64,000 bases of DNA from Symbiodinium natans. Lineage: Eukaryota; Sar; Dinophyceae; Suessiales; Symbiodiniaceae. The position numbers and the translations under genes are program-made. The notes beneath the pieces were generated by a model. The model was not told the origin of the DNA. It ran no database searches and saw only the letters and a list, made by a program, of their open reading frames with translations. Where the stretch lies: the NCBI GenBank assembly GCA_905221605.1, contig CAJNDS010000505.1, positions 1 through 64,000 on the forward strand, read 5' to 3'. Positions 1-12,495 of the stretch are shown here, piece after piece; the first letter of the stretch is position 1, and every line of letters begins with the position of its first letter.

Positions 1-382
1 CGTAGCGCCGTCCTCGTGTGCGTCAGGATGGTACGTCCCTGCAAACGTTTTTGTGACATCCAATGTTTCAAGCGGCACCTAAAGCTTAAAACCTTAACAA
101 CCCTAAACCTATAAACCCGAAAAGGGATGGGTTTTGGGGCCATTCTATTGGTCAGGGTTTGGAGCTTCGGGATCCTGGTTTAGGGTTCAGGGGCGGAAGC
201 CGGCATGCGCCGAGATCTGCTATCCACGAACACGCTACTAAGAGGAGACCCAGGCAGCTCCTCGCAACAAGACTCAGACTCAACTCCTACTTCTGAGGGC
301 GTCAACCGCAACATCAAGCGGAGGGACGGCCTTCTATAGATTCTATTTAGGCAGCAAATTCTCAAGCCTGATAAGCCCTGAC

Positions 383-2542
383 CCTGCTGGGGCGCTGGAC
401 GTCCAGGCGTGCGATGTCCTCCCGACGCCGTTCGGCGGACCGCTTCTCCATCTCGCGAATCTGCACGGCAGGTTAAAAAATAGCACCAGCTTTCGCAACA
501 GGAATCCAACGATGGAATGAAACTCCACACTATAGTCTATCTGAGCAGTGGGACCCAACAGCGAAGACAGGGAGGCAACTTGCAGGCCCGAAGTAGACCA
601 GCAGTATCAGTAGTACTGCCACAGCAGCCATTCGTTGTTGAGCTGCCTCAGAGACCAGAGAGCTTTGCCTGAATCTGCCTCTTTTAGCAGAAACCTGCGC
701 GCCGAGACCTCGAGCCATCCAGAGCATCAGAACAGGTTTTTGGCTCGGCTACCCAGCTACCCGCGACGCGTCGTGTCATCTCGAAGATGCATCGGTTTTC
801 ATGGACAATTGCTTTGAGTTACACAGCCTGGCGTCTGAAACGCCATCACATCTTCGCCTGTCCGAATCTCTGACCTGAAGCCCTGACCCTAAGCCTTTGA
901 TCTTATGAGTATATATCCTCGGCCATCTCGGTTTCGCCAAGAGGAGGCTGTGTATTCCTGCGTCTCCGGAGCGCATGTGGCGATGTGTGTGTGTGTGTAT
1001 ATTATATAAACAAACAAATACATGAAAACTCAGATATTTGTGTATACACAGATAGACAACCCAGCGTGTAGGTGTTGCAGCGCCCCCCCGCCCTGGCGCG
1101 CCTCCCCACAGGGGGCTAAAAACCTAACCCTCCTGGTCCAGCCTAAGCCACAAGGTTCTGCAACACCCTAGCAGTTGAGCCTTCAGCTTGCACCCCCTCG
1201 TTCCTCCCAGCCCATTCCTGAGACACCCAACAGACATTTCCCAGTTCTGGTTTAGAAGCCACCCTAAGTCTCTGAGCTTTAAACTCCTAAGCCCAATGAA
1301 CCTTATGAACTAACTCTGGGCCGGCCCTACGCCTCTAATGCCCCTGGGCCTTACAAAGCTCAAGGCCCTGAGCCTGCCTTATCCCCTTGGCCTGAAGCTC
1401 TAAACCCCATGGCTATGCAGAGACAAGATCGTGTTTGCGCATTCTGCAGCTTATCCACAGTGCATGCCTGAGTGCAGAATGCATGTGCGCACTGAAACAT
1501 GTACAGTCTGACATACGCGCATGTTTGCGCAGACGAGGGAGCTCCAAAAGTGAGCAGGTCCCAAGAGCAGGGCAATGTGAGCGCTGTGGGAGTGTCAGAT
1601 GTTTGAGTTTTGGATCTCCTGTGGCTCATTGAGCCTGGTGCTGGGAAGATACCTTCGGGCAGACATGTGGGAGAGCGAAGAAATGCTACGCTTTCTCCCA
1701 CGCACCGATCTCTCTTGATCTGCGTGGACACCAAAACACTTTTGAGAAGTCTTTGAAACATCTATTCTGCGTGCGCAAAAGTGTCCGTGCACAAAAAAGC
1801 AAGCAAGCCTCTGTGAGTACTTCACGCGACAAAGCAAGCAATGTCTTCAAGCACAGAATATACGTCTGCGCATCCCAAGTGTGAGCAGGTCTGGCTGTAG
1901 AAGCAAACAGCTCTCAAGCCAAAGCTCCAATCGATCCCCCGCCTGGAGCTTTTCGAACATCGACCTGTTCTGAGGTGTCATGGAGCGTTGCCCTGTTCAA
2001 ATTGGGAGGCAGGGGCGAGATTTTTGGGTTTCTAGGACGCCAGGTTCTGGAAATCACACGGCCATGAGCAGTCCGAGTCACTGAGCAACTTAAAGGGCTT
2101 TTGGGATTATGGCATGGTCATCTCCAGCTATGTCTTCTCGGCAACTTGCTCAAAACTGCAGCCCCTCAACCCTTAAACCCTGAAGCTTTCACAGTAAACC
2201 CCAGAATGCCCAACTCCTGTTTCACCTCTCCCAAGCCTCATCGAAGTACGGTCTCCCCCAAAAAGCTCTCGGAAAGAGTCGGCGTCTCTGGGAGACAGAG
2301 CCCGAAGTCTTGAACCCAAACTCACAAACACAAACTCCTCAACCCCACAGCCTGAAGGGCCTTAAGCCCTAAATGCTAAAACCCTAAGCCCTGAAACCAT
2401 TCAGCCGAAGGATTCGGCTTTGGGATGGAGCATCTGTGGTTGGTGGTGGAAAGCACTTAGCAATGAAACCCCAATCGATTAGCTTCATGTGCCGAGGGCT
2501 GCGCAGCATGTGACCCTTCCTGGTGCGGTACTTACGCCAGTC
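383..2542 (-). CDS. Split gene, unidentified charged protein (four exons, partial)
   Basis: Product not recognised. Four minus-strand exons join in phase: 2470-2542 (starts DWRKYRTRKGHML), 617-668 (KALWSLRQLNNEWLLW), 487-529 (VEFHSIVGFLLRKL) and 383-460 (IREMEKRSAERRRED). Acceptors at 2543 and 461 follow pyrimidine-rich tracts; third codon positions are mostly G or C. The last exon is rich in Arg, Glu and Lys and looks like a coiled coil. The gap between the last two exons is only 26 nt (461-486, gt...ag), so either it is a very small intron or one of the two exons is wrong. Start and end of the gene are not visible. An overlapping hydrophobic frame near 590-670 (MAAVAVLLILLVYFG) is an alternative for the second exon. 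Confidence 0.45.
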
Positions 2543-2712
2543 CTGCAACAAGGAAGCGGGTTTGGCGTCCGGGCGGGCTTCAACAAACACCTGTGATTGA
2601 CTCTTGATGCTTTGAGTCTTTCAGTGCAAGCAGAAGCCTGTGCCTGCACAACGATCACTATCACCCATGGGCAAGGTTGTTTTCTGCAAACTAACTACTG
2701 AAAAGTCCATTG

Positions 2713-5700
2713 TCAGCTCTTGCTCTCGAAACCAAAAGCCTCGCACGCTTCCTTGGGCTTCTGGCTGCTCACAACTGGTGTGGTACGAAGGCACAAGGTG
2801 TGTCGGTGTACTGCCCATGCAGCTATAATCGTATGTTTCCAAGGGTTGTGCCAGGCCTTGTCGCACCACAGCACGCGGTAGTCTGGGCAGCAGAGTCACA
2901 CATGCACGGTGCACACGCCCTCGATCCTCATCCCTGAGTCCCTAAAACCCAACGTGCCAAGTGACAACATTCAGGGCTTTGGGAGGTGCGATGTCTTGAC
3001 ACGCGCATACGCCGGAGATTGAAGAACTCATCTTGGTACTCATGTCGGGTTCTCTGCTGGGTTTGGGCTCCAGTCCGAGACCCTGGAACCGCGTCCTCCC
3101 ATTTTCATGGAGCTTCTGCAGAGAACACAGCTGGGACTTTGGAGCAAGAACAAATGGGCCAGCTGGTTCAAACCTCAACGGGAAGCCTCGCGAAGAGTTA
3201 GCCTCACATCGCCACACTCCCAACTCCCAATCTCGAAAGTAGAGACCTTCACGGCCTTTCACCCCGTCTAGGAATTTATATCCTCAGCCCCACAAAACAT
3301 CGCTAAAACTCCCAACCCTCTGAAACCCCTGAAGCCCCTAAAAGCCCGAAACCCCAGGAGGCCACCCCGGGCAGAGCCGCACTGAGGTGACGGGCTCAGG
3401 GGAACTTCGAGACCGGTGTTGTACTGAGCGGACAGTTTTGGGTTTAGGAGACGTAGAGAAGTTCGAGGGGTTTCAGGGCTTGCTTCGTGAAGTTGCAAGG
3501 GTTTTAGGGGTTTAGGACTGAGGATGAAGAGGTTTGGCTGGATGTTTAGGGCTCTAGGAATTCTGTTTTTGGGTGGCTTAGTGTGTTTAAACATCTGGGA
3601 GGGAGGAGACGTTTGGAGGTTTACGGGGTCAGTGGGTCGAAAGGTTCGTAGTTTGGGGTCTCAAGTTTGGGATTTGGGGCTCTCGGGTTTTGGCGGCGCG
3701 GTTCAGGACTTCGGGCTGGACTAAAGGTTCTGGGGGCTAGGGTCTGTTGTATCAGAGAGGGGGCTTACTACTTCTGCGATGCCGCCTCTCCAAAAGATAA
3801 GTGAAGCACAGCAAGCCCCGCCTAGACCTCTTTAGCGCAAAGCTCTAACACAACAGCCCTTACATCCCTAAAGCCCAATCCAGTAGATTCCAAACCGCGC
3901 AAACCCCTTTTAACCTCCCCTAAACCACCCTAAGCCCCAATAATATCACGATTGTCAGTACGACCGTATGCTTTTAACATTGACAGTGATACCAGTAAGA
4001 ACTTCTGAAAGAGTTGATAGGTAGCAACATTCTTCCTAGCTGCGTGAATACATCATCCGCTAAACCCTAAGCCCCTAAATCCCTGAACCCCTCGGTTGGC
4101 TTTCAAAGGAGGTTATTTCGGCTCCTTTCCCAGAGGCCTCCCAAAGGCGCACCCACTCGATGGTGCCCGCTTCACGGGAGAGGTGCTTCTCCTACCCCCA
4201 GGAGTTCTTGGAATTTGTTGAGCTTTGGTTTTCAAGGGTTTGTAGGGGCATTTTAGCGTTTTAGGGGCTTTGGGAGGTTTAGGGCTCTCAGGGTGCTCGG
4301 CAAGATTAGGAGCTTCTACCCGTAAAGCACTTAACGCCCCTGAACCCCAAACTCCCCAACCCCCAAATCCTAACCGCATAAAGCCGAAACATTGGAGTTT
4401 AGGGCTTCTAGTAGATGGTTTGAGGGAGTTCGGTCGCAAGAGGCTTACGATGGCTGCAGGGAGGTGAACGTTTTAGGGGTGCTTCAGGTGTCTTTGACTT
4501 TTGATGAGATGGCTAATGAGGGATGGTTTTGAACCTCTCTAGTCCAAGAAAAGCCCCAGCATGAGCTAAATATCCTCTGAACCGGCCCTGAACCCTACAA
4601 ACCCTAAACTTCCTAAACACGGGGCCCACAAGGCCGAGGATCTTCGGCGGAACCCAGCAGGAACACTTCAACCCCCACATGCATCCTCCAGGTACTTCTT
4701 GAAGTAGGAGAGCGCGTAGGTGTCGCCCTGACAAAGGCTCTATTGGGTAGCATCTCCTAGGTGTTTGCACCCGAGCTCATTCAGCCCCAATAGGTCACTA
4801 AATCTCAGGAGTTTGGCTTCTGAGCTGTCTACGCAGGCGCTTGGCATTATCGACCGACCGTCACTGCTCCCTCCCCAAACCGCGATGGAGACTCCGAGTC
4901 ACCCTAGCGCACCTGCACATGACCAAGGATGAAGGCGGCCCGGACCTTGCAGAAGGGGCTGGAGGAAGGACGAGGCGAGCTCGGTGACTCGTGTTTAGGA
5001 CTTGAACTTTCCAGTTTAGGAGGTTTGAGGGTTGCGGGCTTGAAGTGAAATTTCGGTGTAGGTGCTGCAAACTGTCGAATCCTAGCGTGTGAACAAAAGA
5101 GATTTGATACGGTGGGGTTCGATTTGTGAGGACGCACCATGAAGTGGCCTCTCTTGGCTCTGGGCCTTCTTTTCCGTCAGGTCTGGTTCACTGAAAAATC
5201 AGCAATAAGCCAAACAACGCATGTGTGTACATGTGAGTATATGTGTATATATATATATATATGCATATTCGTTTCCAGATTGGCTTCTTCTTTTCGTTCA
5301 CATAGAAGTTCTCGCGAAAGAAACTCAGGGCACCACCCGCCCCCCCCCCGCCTGCTGGTCCCGACATGTCCTAATATCCCCAAAGATCGGCCCGAGTTCT
5401 TTGCCGTTGCCCGGCTCGAGGTGCTAGTCGCTCTTTGTGAGTTTTTGGGGCCCCGGAGCCCCCCTAGAGGAAGCAGATGGGTTGAACCGGATACGCGTGC
5501 TGGGCTCAGAGAACCTGGACTCGGGTTGAGAAGGGTCAGCCGTCTCAATTTGAAGGGCTGAGGGCTTCAGCAGTTCAGGGGTTAGGCGGGTTTAGGGTTT
5601 AGGCAAACGGCTTAGGTTTTAGGGCACTTGAAGCATTGGGTTTAGGAAGTTTGGGAATCTGCACCGGCCTTCAGCCACCCAACCAGGTGGAGTTGGAAGG

Positions 5701-6680
5701 CAGTATCGAAGACCTGGCGATCTGGCGGACTTAGACACTTCGGGGCTGCGGATTTGGTAATTTAGGCTTTCGGTTTCACGGGTGAAGAAAAAGGACTTTC
5801 GGTTTCAGAAACTTTTCTTAGGGACATGTGCGATCTTCCTGCCTTTGCCACTGAAGGCAGCGCAAAACGAACAGCCCCCCTGACCTCCGCCCTCCCCCCC
5901 CAAAAAAAAAACAAGGAATAATAAATATTAGCAAATAAAGCAACCAAAAGCATGACTTGCTTGAGGACCCCAACCTTCCCCAAAACATGATGTGAAACAG
6001 AGAGGACACTACACGCTTCGCAAGGATATGGCGAAGGAGGCCCTGTAAGTATCCAGAGGCAGGCTCCCCTGGGCGCCGAGGCCTGCCAACTCCCTGTCAA
6101 TTTCTCTATGCTCTTATGAGGATTCCCTTCAAGATCTCCACCACTCTTAATTAAAGCGGGCGTGCAACGTTTGGGCGGCCTCAAAGGTAAGTCGGGCTTC
6201 GAAAATAGGCCGTGGCAGCCTTTGCGCTACAGTACCAACGGTTACTTTTAGTGAGAGCCTGAAAGCGGATCAGAGGCACAATGCGAAACTGAGACGGCAA
6301 GACTTTTGTGAGCGTCAGCTTAAGGGCCTCCTTTGCTGGATAGACAAGCCCATTAAGCAAAGGGAGCACTAGCTGCCCCAACCCTGAACCGACATCTTGC
6401 CACCTCACGCGGAGCACTAGCCCACGCCTCCTTCTCAGCCAGGTAGCCCTTTTCGTGGAAGGTGCCTTTGACCTCCACCAGCCCAAGCCCTCTACACATG
6501 CCTTGAACAAACACAGGACAGGCCAGCACTCAACTTTAAAGGGGGGGGGGGCTTGGGGGCGCAGAGTCTTACCGGGTGGGAAGCTTCCTGGGTCATGCAA
6601 TGGGCAAAGGCCTCAAACTGGAACTTGCTTTTCAGCTCGTGGAGGTTGTTCTCGTTGTAGTCTTCACTGTTCCGGCTCAC
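2713..6680 (-). CDS. Split gene, unidentified protein, C-terminal part (six exons)
   Basis: Product not recognised. Six minus-strand exons fit together in phase: 6573-6680 (VSRNSEDYNENNLHELKSKF, donor GTAAGA), 4913-4945 (VRAAFILGHVQ), 4683-4727 (GDTYALSYFKKYLED, GC donor), 4153-4191 (EKHLSREAGTIEW), 3011-3053 (RTRHEYQDEFFNLR, donor GTATGC) and 2713-2882 (YRVLWCDKAWHNPWKHT, ending in TGA). Together they give about 145 C-terminal residues, hydrophilic and rich in aromatic and charged residues, with no membrane segment. A further 42-nt open block at 6799-6840 between good splice signals (acceptor gcctcgcag, donor GTGATT) could be an upstream exon but in the phase that fits it reads as a proline-rich linker. 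The N-terminus lies upstream and was not found. Confidence 0.55.
5245..5262. repeat. (TA)n microsatellite
   Basis: Uninterrupted TA dinucleotides in AT-rich intron-like DNA. A poly-C run follows at 5341-5349. Confidence 0.9.
5386..5436 (+). CDS. Single plus-strand exon, unidentified
   Basis: A 51-nt exon reading RPEFFAVARLEVLVALC, entered from acceptor atccccaaag and left at a consensus donor GTGAGT, phase 1 in and phase 1 out. The minus-strand readings of the same bases look less like protein. It sits on the opposite strand inside the long intron of the gene ending at 2713, so it may belong to a nested gene. Function unknown. Confidence 0.4.
6190..6372 (+). CDS. Possible plus-strand coding segment, unidentified
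   Basis: Open plus-strand frame of 61 codons ending in TAG, without a good ATG; its C-terminal half (KADQRHNAKLRRQDFCERQL and following, ending KPIKQREH) is basic and protein-like. It may be a terminal exon or a fragment of a mobile element. The minus strand is also open here (a 139-codon frame), so the call is weak. Confidence 0.3.
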   Translation, partial: SRASKIGRGSLCATVPTVTFSESLKADQRHNAKLRRQDFCERQLKGLLCWIDKPIKQREH

Positions 6681-8082
6681 CTGCATTAGTGATGCGAGGG
6701 GCCTGGGTGCGGGTTGTGTTGGGTCTACGCTTATCATAGGGCCCGAAGCCGAAGACCCCTTAAAGTGTAGGATTTAGGGTCAAAGCAACGAAAATCACCC
6801 GAGGCGCAATTCGGGGCGACGGTGGTGGCGTCCACTTCCGCTGCGAGGCCGGTGTGAGGCCTGGTTTGCTTGGTCAGGTTTTGGGGTACAGGCGGCATCG
6901 GGTCTAAATCTAGGGGTGTCAAAGGTTTAGGTTGCATAGGGATACTTGGATGCTTCTGCTTGCAACTGATAGGTTCGAAGGCTGAAGATCACTTGACTGT
7001 TGAAGCTTGAAAGGTCTCAGCCTCGACGTAGAAGGCCACCATGAACACAGGGGACCCAAATCAAAGGCAAGAACCCCATGGTGCAAGCAGTCTTCTGTGG
7101 GTTAAGGCCCACACTGAACCCTAAGCCCCAAAGTTCAGGAATTCCTCTTGTACCCGAAAATAACCCAAACCCGAAGCCTCAACCCGTGGTTCAAAAGGGA
7201 CAAGGGGCGGTTTGCCGGGTCGTACGGCTTCTCGAACTGTGGGTACCCCCGCCTGAGGGGACGTTGAAGGGCCATTTTTGGGACTTTCGGGACCTTTTCG
7301 TCTGGGTCTGTCAGGTAAAAAGAGTCATCGGGTTAAAGCTGGAGCCTAGTCTGCGTTTGTTTTTGGAGTTTGAGTCGGGCTGTGGGCTGAGTGCCGAAGA
7401 GCTGCAGCAGGGCTGCGGCAGAGGAGCATCATTTTGAGACACCCCAGCTTAACCCTATAAACCCTCAACCCCAATGTCCATCCGCTTGAGCAGCCCTTCA
7501 CACTCCCTTCTCAAGCCCTTTAAAACTCCCAAAAACCCTTAAGCCTCCAAAATCCCAAAACGACCCTGGACACCCTCAAACCCTAAACCCCTTAAACCCT
7601 AACACCCCCGGCCCCCCGCTCCCCAGCCAAAACAACAAAGGCTCTGGAGCTCCGCGTCCAAGCCCGTGGCGCAATGAAAGGGTGGAGCTTTGGCCTGGCG
7701 TGGGCCGAGGTTTAGGGTCTCGTTTGATAATTTTTTCTTTCTTCTAAAACAGAAAAGGTTCAGGGCTTCACAAACAAAAGTTTCGGGCTTAAAGTAGGGT
7801 CTCGAAAGTTGGGCTTAGGGTTGCACAGACAAAGCTTAGGGTTTAGGGCTTAAAAAAGATAGGGTTGAGGGTTTAGGGTTTCACAAACAAAAGTTTAGGG
7901 TTTCAAAACCAAATTTAGGGGTTAGGGTTTTGGGCTGGGCCTTGCACCTGAAGCATGGCAAGCCCAAGGACGTCGGTACAGGACATGAAAGTTGATGAGC
8001 TTTAGAGTTTGGGGTTTAGCAGGCCTTAAAACCCCAAATACTTTTCACAAGCAGACCCCAGCTTCACGTTTTGGAAGCCTAA

Positions 8083-8160
8083 ACCCTAAACCCTAAACCC
8101 TAAACCCCAAACCCGAAACCCGAAACCCGAAACCCGAAACCCGAAACCCCAAACCCTAAA
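8083..8160. repeat. Telomere-variant tandem array (CCCTAAA then CCCGAAA)
   Basis: Four CCCTAAA units are followed by a run of CCCGAAA units, then back to CCCTAAA. The single-base change T to G is homogenised over about five units, as expected for local tandem amplification of one variant. Confidence 0.85.
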
Positions 8161-9041
8161 CTCTACCCTTCCCTCTCGAACTTGGGTCTTGGGTCTTGGG
8201 TCCAGGGACCGCTTTCGTGACGTGCTGGTGATAGGCTGAGCCCCAAACCCACTGTCATACACCTGTAACAAACCCGAAACAGATGGCACGTTCGGGAGCA
8301 CAACGCAAAACCCTAGAGCCCTCAACCCTAAAAATCCTCACTAAAAGAGGCCCCAGAAGCCTCAAAACCCTCGAAGCCCTCCGCAACTTGCTCTTTGTTC
8401 ATAGGGAAAAGGGGAACCAAGGGTACCTTGGATCACCCCCTAGAAGGCAACCTACTCGGAGGGATATAAGGTACCTAATTCCCTCAACTCAACTTACCTG
8501 GAAAATCAAAGGTACCCCAATCACCATAAATACTTTAGCTAATTCCCTCAACAGAACTGCTACGTGAAGATGGAACTCGCCAGCCCCACGGCCGCAGCAT
8601 GCCGTCCCACTGACGCCACTCGGGGTTGGGACGCGGAGATTGGCCAATCAGCCTCTGACACAAGTGTATTTCTAAGGGGTTTATACTTGTGCATATTTGT
8701 AGTGACTCAAGGGGGTCTTTGGGACCGCTTTAGGGGGAATAGTTGTACGAATCGATGTCTTGCGAGGTGGGTCAAGTGCCGTGTCAGACGACAAGCGTTT
8801 TGAGGTTCGTGAAGCTTCAGGTTTGGGATTCGGGCTGGTGGCTTGACGAAGGTTTACGATTCAGGGTGGTGTCGGCGGCTGCAACGGGGCCCTTCTCGCT
8901 CTGTCCGTGCGAGCGCTGGATGTACATTTATCCAAAAGTTGTGGGTGCTGATCCTACTTTGATGACCAAAAGCTTTCATGCTGCCAGAAAAGCGCTGCTC
9001 TCTGCCCTTTTTTTAGCCCTCTTTCGGGTTCAGAGAGGCTC

Positions 9042-9094
9042 TCAATGTGGCTGCCTCTTGTATCTGGCGAGCTTCCGCAGCTGCACCATGGCGT
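9042..9094 (-). CDS. Probable terminal exon, unidentified
   Basis: After acceptor ccgctttgtag the minus strand reads DAMVQLRKLARYKRQPH then TGA. Basic C-terminal tail. An alternative is a GC donor within AAGAG/GCAGCC, in which case it is internal. Function unknown. Confidence 0.4.
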
Positions 9095-9493
9095 CTACAA
9101 AGCGGCAATGCCCTAAAAGCTCACGGAACTTAAGTCCTGATGTCCAAGAACCCTGAGCCCCTGAAAATGCATTCTGTAAAGCCTCAATCCCAAAGTCGGG
9201 AACTTGCATCTGAAAGTCTGCTGTTACCAATCACATCATCATCTCGGAGTTGGGTCTTGTTTTGGTGTTAAGGGTGTGTTTGGCTTGCTTGGGGGTCTAT
9301 TCCCTTGCATCGCATGGCAGAAAGCCTGAGCTTCAGAAGCCTCTGCTGCGAGCAAAAAGTCAGTTGCGTCGCCGGATAGGGCTCAGAGGCATCTTGTGTT
9401 ACTTGTGTTTCTGTACTCGTCATCCCAGGTCATGGCGCACTGAACATGTAACGGAAAACGTCTCCAGCCTCGATGAGATCTTCGTACTTTGAC

Positions 9494-9613
9494 TCTCCGC
9501 GATTGGAGCTCGATGCCATGATCGAATCGATGCTGGCTGTCCACAGACAAGCTGAAGCAGATCGACATCAAGACAGCCAGAACCTGCGACATGATCCCAA
9601 AGACACGGCAAAA
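9494..9613 (-). CDS. Exon with one membrane segment, unidentified
   Basis: A 40-codon exon, phase 0 at both ends. It begins FCRVFGIMSQVLAVLMSICF, a good transmembrane helix, and ends in a basic patch (QSRR) before donor GTCAAA. Third positions of the first 25 codons almost never use A. The acceptor follows a pyrimidine-rich tract (cccgcttttgcttgttcaaag). The plus strand is also open over 43 codons but with worse codon bias. Possibly a channel or transporter fragment; family not recognised. Confidence 0.45.
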
Positions 9614-10303
9614 CTTTGAACAAGCAAAAGCGGGCCCGTACCTCGTATCCAAAGCGAGCAAGCTAGATGTGGAGACTTGATTGCTAAGCAACGCTGCCCT
9701 GTGTTTATCCGTCTACTTCTGGCAATCTCAGGATGGTGGTATCACTAATTCTTGCCCAGAGACAAAATCATTAGCCAAATCTGTGAGGAATACACTACAC
9801 AACAAACCCGACAAAAAGGCCGCAATATCCGAACAAACAACAGCTGCACTCTGCATGTTTTCTGCACTCGACCCGGCAGCACCGCGGCGCGAAGTTCGGG
9901 CATCACGCAGGCATCCTCCCTTCCCTCCTGAACCCTTTAAGGAGCAGAGCAGGCTCCAACGACACTTGGCTCGTTAACTAGCGCGCAGTCTGGAAAGTCA
10001 GGAAGGGACACTCCGTCTCAGACACTTGAGAGGCTTAGACGTGTGTAGAAGATGCCTGGGGGACGCCCTTAAAGCTTTTGGCGTCCGCATCATCTGCACA
10101 TTGCCATGGGCTGGTCGCCTGCATGTGGCATGCGCCTGGATCTTCCTACGGCCCCTTCACAACGTCCTGACCCCCGTACGCCCTAACCCCCGAACACCCC
10201 AAAACAGCCACCAAGGCATCCTGGGCTCTTTGAGTACACTCGTAGTCTGTGCTGACCTCCGACCCTCGAAAATTTGCGCAGGCTTGACTTCGTTAACATG
10301 GGC

Positions 10304-10584
10304 TCATGGCCACGGGAAAGCTTCCGCAGGTTTCCGTAATCTGTCTGGCATGCCGGGCATGCTGTACATGGGCTTCAGAAGCGGCACAGGATGCGAAGCA
10401 ACCATGAATCGCTTCATTGTGCATTGGGCTTGGAGATCGGGCCTACACAGAACCTCGCCGAAGCTCTCTTGGACCAAAGCATCGAAAATCTTTCTTGCGC
10501 CCCTCATCAGGACACCTTGGCAAGGTCTTTGGCAGCTTGCGCGTCGCGCACGCGGATGTGGGCCACGGAGGCCGCAAATGTAAC
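10304..10584 (-). CDS. C-terminal exons of an unidentified gene (three exons)
   Basis: Exons 10516-10584 (VTFAASVAHIRVRDAQAAKD...), 10454-10489 (IFDALVQESFGE) and 10304-10372 (PMYSMPGMPDRLRK..., ending TGA) all start and end in phase 0. The first two join into an amphipathic Ala-rich helix. Introns would be 26 and 81 nt, which is short. Codon bias of the first exon is strong (GCG, GCC, GTG, CGC). A long plus-strand frame over the same region is judged a shadow. Confidence 0.4.
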
Positions 10585-11563
10585 CTCAAGAGTTTGAGGG
10601 GAGCTACAGTCCTCTGGTTCTAGAAACGCTAACGCACCCACGCAGCTAAAGGAGGCCTTAGCCCTTCAAGCCCTTAAGGCGAAAAGGCCGGAAGCTTTCT
10701 ATCTTTTCTGTGATGGAGCCAAGGCCCTCAAAGCCTGAAGCCTGTAGGGCTTGAAGGCTTGAAGCTATTCGATGCAGTAATCGTGGGTGACCCACACAAA
10801 CCTGCTAGAACGAATTACTTTCTGGGTTCTCCGGGAACTGGCTCTTTCCCTTGCTTCCTTGGGCTGAGGCCAAGGCTCTTAAGGCCTGAGGCCACTGAGG
10901 CCTCAAGGTCTGAATCTTTCCTGACTTTTTCCACACAGATACCTGCAATTATAGAGGGGAGAAGAACGCCTGAAACCCTAAGCCGTATCGGCCCTGATCC
11001 TTGAAAACCCCCCCAAAAAGCCAGAAGAGCCCCAAAACGTCTCTGGGGCCCGGGCGGCAGCACTACAGGCACTCTCCAGGCCCAGGAAGTGGCTGGTGGG
11101 CGGCATTTGGGGAGACTTCTTTGGCTTTTCTTGAGGGTTTGGGACATATTTTAGGAGGCTTGCGTTGAGGGTCGTTGGGAAAGTTCTAGGGGTTTCTAGG
11201 GGGGGTTCTAAGGGTGAAAGGGTTACTAAATAGGTTCTTGGTCCTGATTCTGGAGGTTTTAGGGGAGGGTTTCGGGGTAGGAGTTCAGGGATTTAGGGGT
11301 GTTTGGAGCTACCATAGCAACTTGTTGGGGCGCCGAACTGCGCATCTGGCTTTGGAGCTTGTCCAGCTTCAAAGCAAAGTCCTTTAAAATCGCCCAAACC
11401 CCGAAGGCCTAAAGGGGCCCTCGCCAGGGAAGCGGAAGGACCAGTAGAGACCTCAGCTGAACTCGGCGGTCAGGGGATGTCGGGTCTTGTGGAGGAGTGT
11501 TCATGAAGCGCGACCCTAGCAACCCTAGCATCTGGGGTGTGCCCTGCACTGACTGTAGCGTAG

Positions 11564-11636
11564 GCGACGCTATTCTTCATATCAAGCAAGGCAGCGACAC
11601 ATCGCACCATCATGGAGAGCTACTTGTGAACCTGCA
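11564..11636 (+). CDS. Possible plus-strand exon, unidentified
   Basis: Reads DAILHIKQGSDTSHHHGELL between a tag acceptor and a GTGGGG donor. Weak splice signals; low confidence. Confidence 0.25.
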
Positions 11637-12228
11637 GTGGGGGCCTATGCGCCTTCGACTGCCCGAAATCCCCTCAACCCCCTGTTGCAAACCCTGAAGC
11701 CCTAAAGAATCAAACCCCCAAACCCGAAGCTAAGTCTGAATAAGCCCTGAGAAACCCCTAATCCCCAAAACCTCAACCCTCAACCCGAATCACCTTCACA
11801 AACATTCTTCAAACCCCCTCAACTCTGTCAACTCTGTCAACCTGCGAACGCCAGGGCTCCCGGAGCCCCGCCATGCCAAGTGTCGGACCAAACACGGCGA
11901 ATGCGATGATGGATCCTGCAGCCTGCGCTTGGGCTTGTGGGGTGACAAAGGAATTAGGGTTCAGGGTTGCTTAGGGTTTAGGATTAGTCAGGGTTTAGGG
12001 GTTAGGGTTACTGTTTAGGACATCCACGGGCTTGTGAGGTTCAACTTCAAGTCCCTAAAAGCCTAACGAGCCCTCAAGAGTGCCAAAACCGCTCTACCCA
12101 AAACTACAAAGTGCTCGGGTTCGGGTGGATTTGCACGGTCTGGAAAGCCTCACCCTAAACCTGAGGGGTTTGGAGGCTTTACTGGCGGTTTTTTGCCCCT
12201 TTTGCTTGTGGGCTGCCTCAAGTTGCAG

Positions 12229-12398
12229 GACCCCGCCTGCGCAAGAACGCGCAGGAAGAGCTGGACCTGTTTCGCAACAGGGGATTCGGCTTGCACGCCC
12301 TAAGTCCTGTAGCGAGACCAGGACTCGGCCAGGAAGGCTATGAGGTTCGGTTGGCTTCTAAATTACACCTACTTGTTGCTCAGCCCGCTTTGCTGAAG
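12229..12398 (+). CDS. Plus-strand exon, unidentified
   Basis: A 56-codon exon starting PRLRKNAQEELDLFRNRGFG and ending just before a consensus donor GTGAGA; the acceptor is ctcaagttgcag. The first third has strong G/C third-position bias. On the minus strand the same bases offer two very short exons (VQLFLRVLAQ and FLAESWSRYR), so the strand is not certain. Confidence 0.4.
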
Positions 12399-12495
12399 GT
12401 GAGAAGATGCCTCTGCACATGTGTGGCAGGAATGTCAGAATAGCTGAATTTGACAACTGCTCAAGTGTAATTAAGTTATTTGTGAGCATTGGGAC

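Noticed and set aside
2717-2782. Plus-strand exon reading LALETKSLARFLGLLAAHNW.
   Set aside because: The minus strand carries a continuous 56-codon terminal exon (2713-2882) that joins in phase with upstream exons.
10026-10583. 185-codon plus-strand frame starting MRGLDVCRRCLGD.
   Set aside because: Poor codon bias; minus-strand exons with splice signals lie opposite its 3' half.
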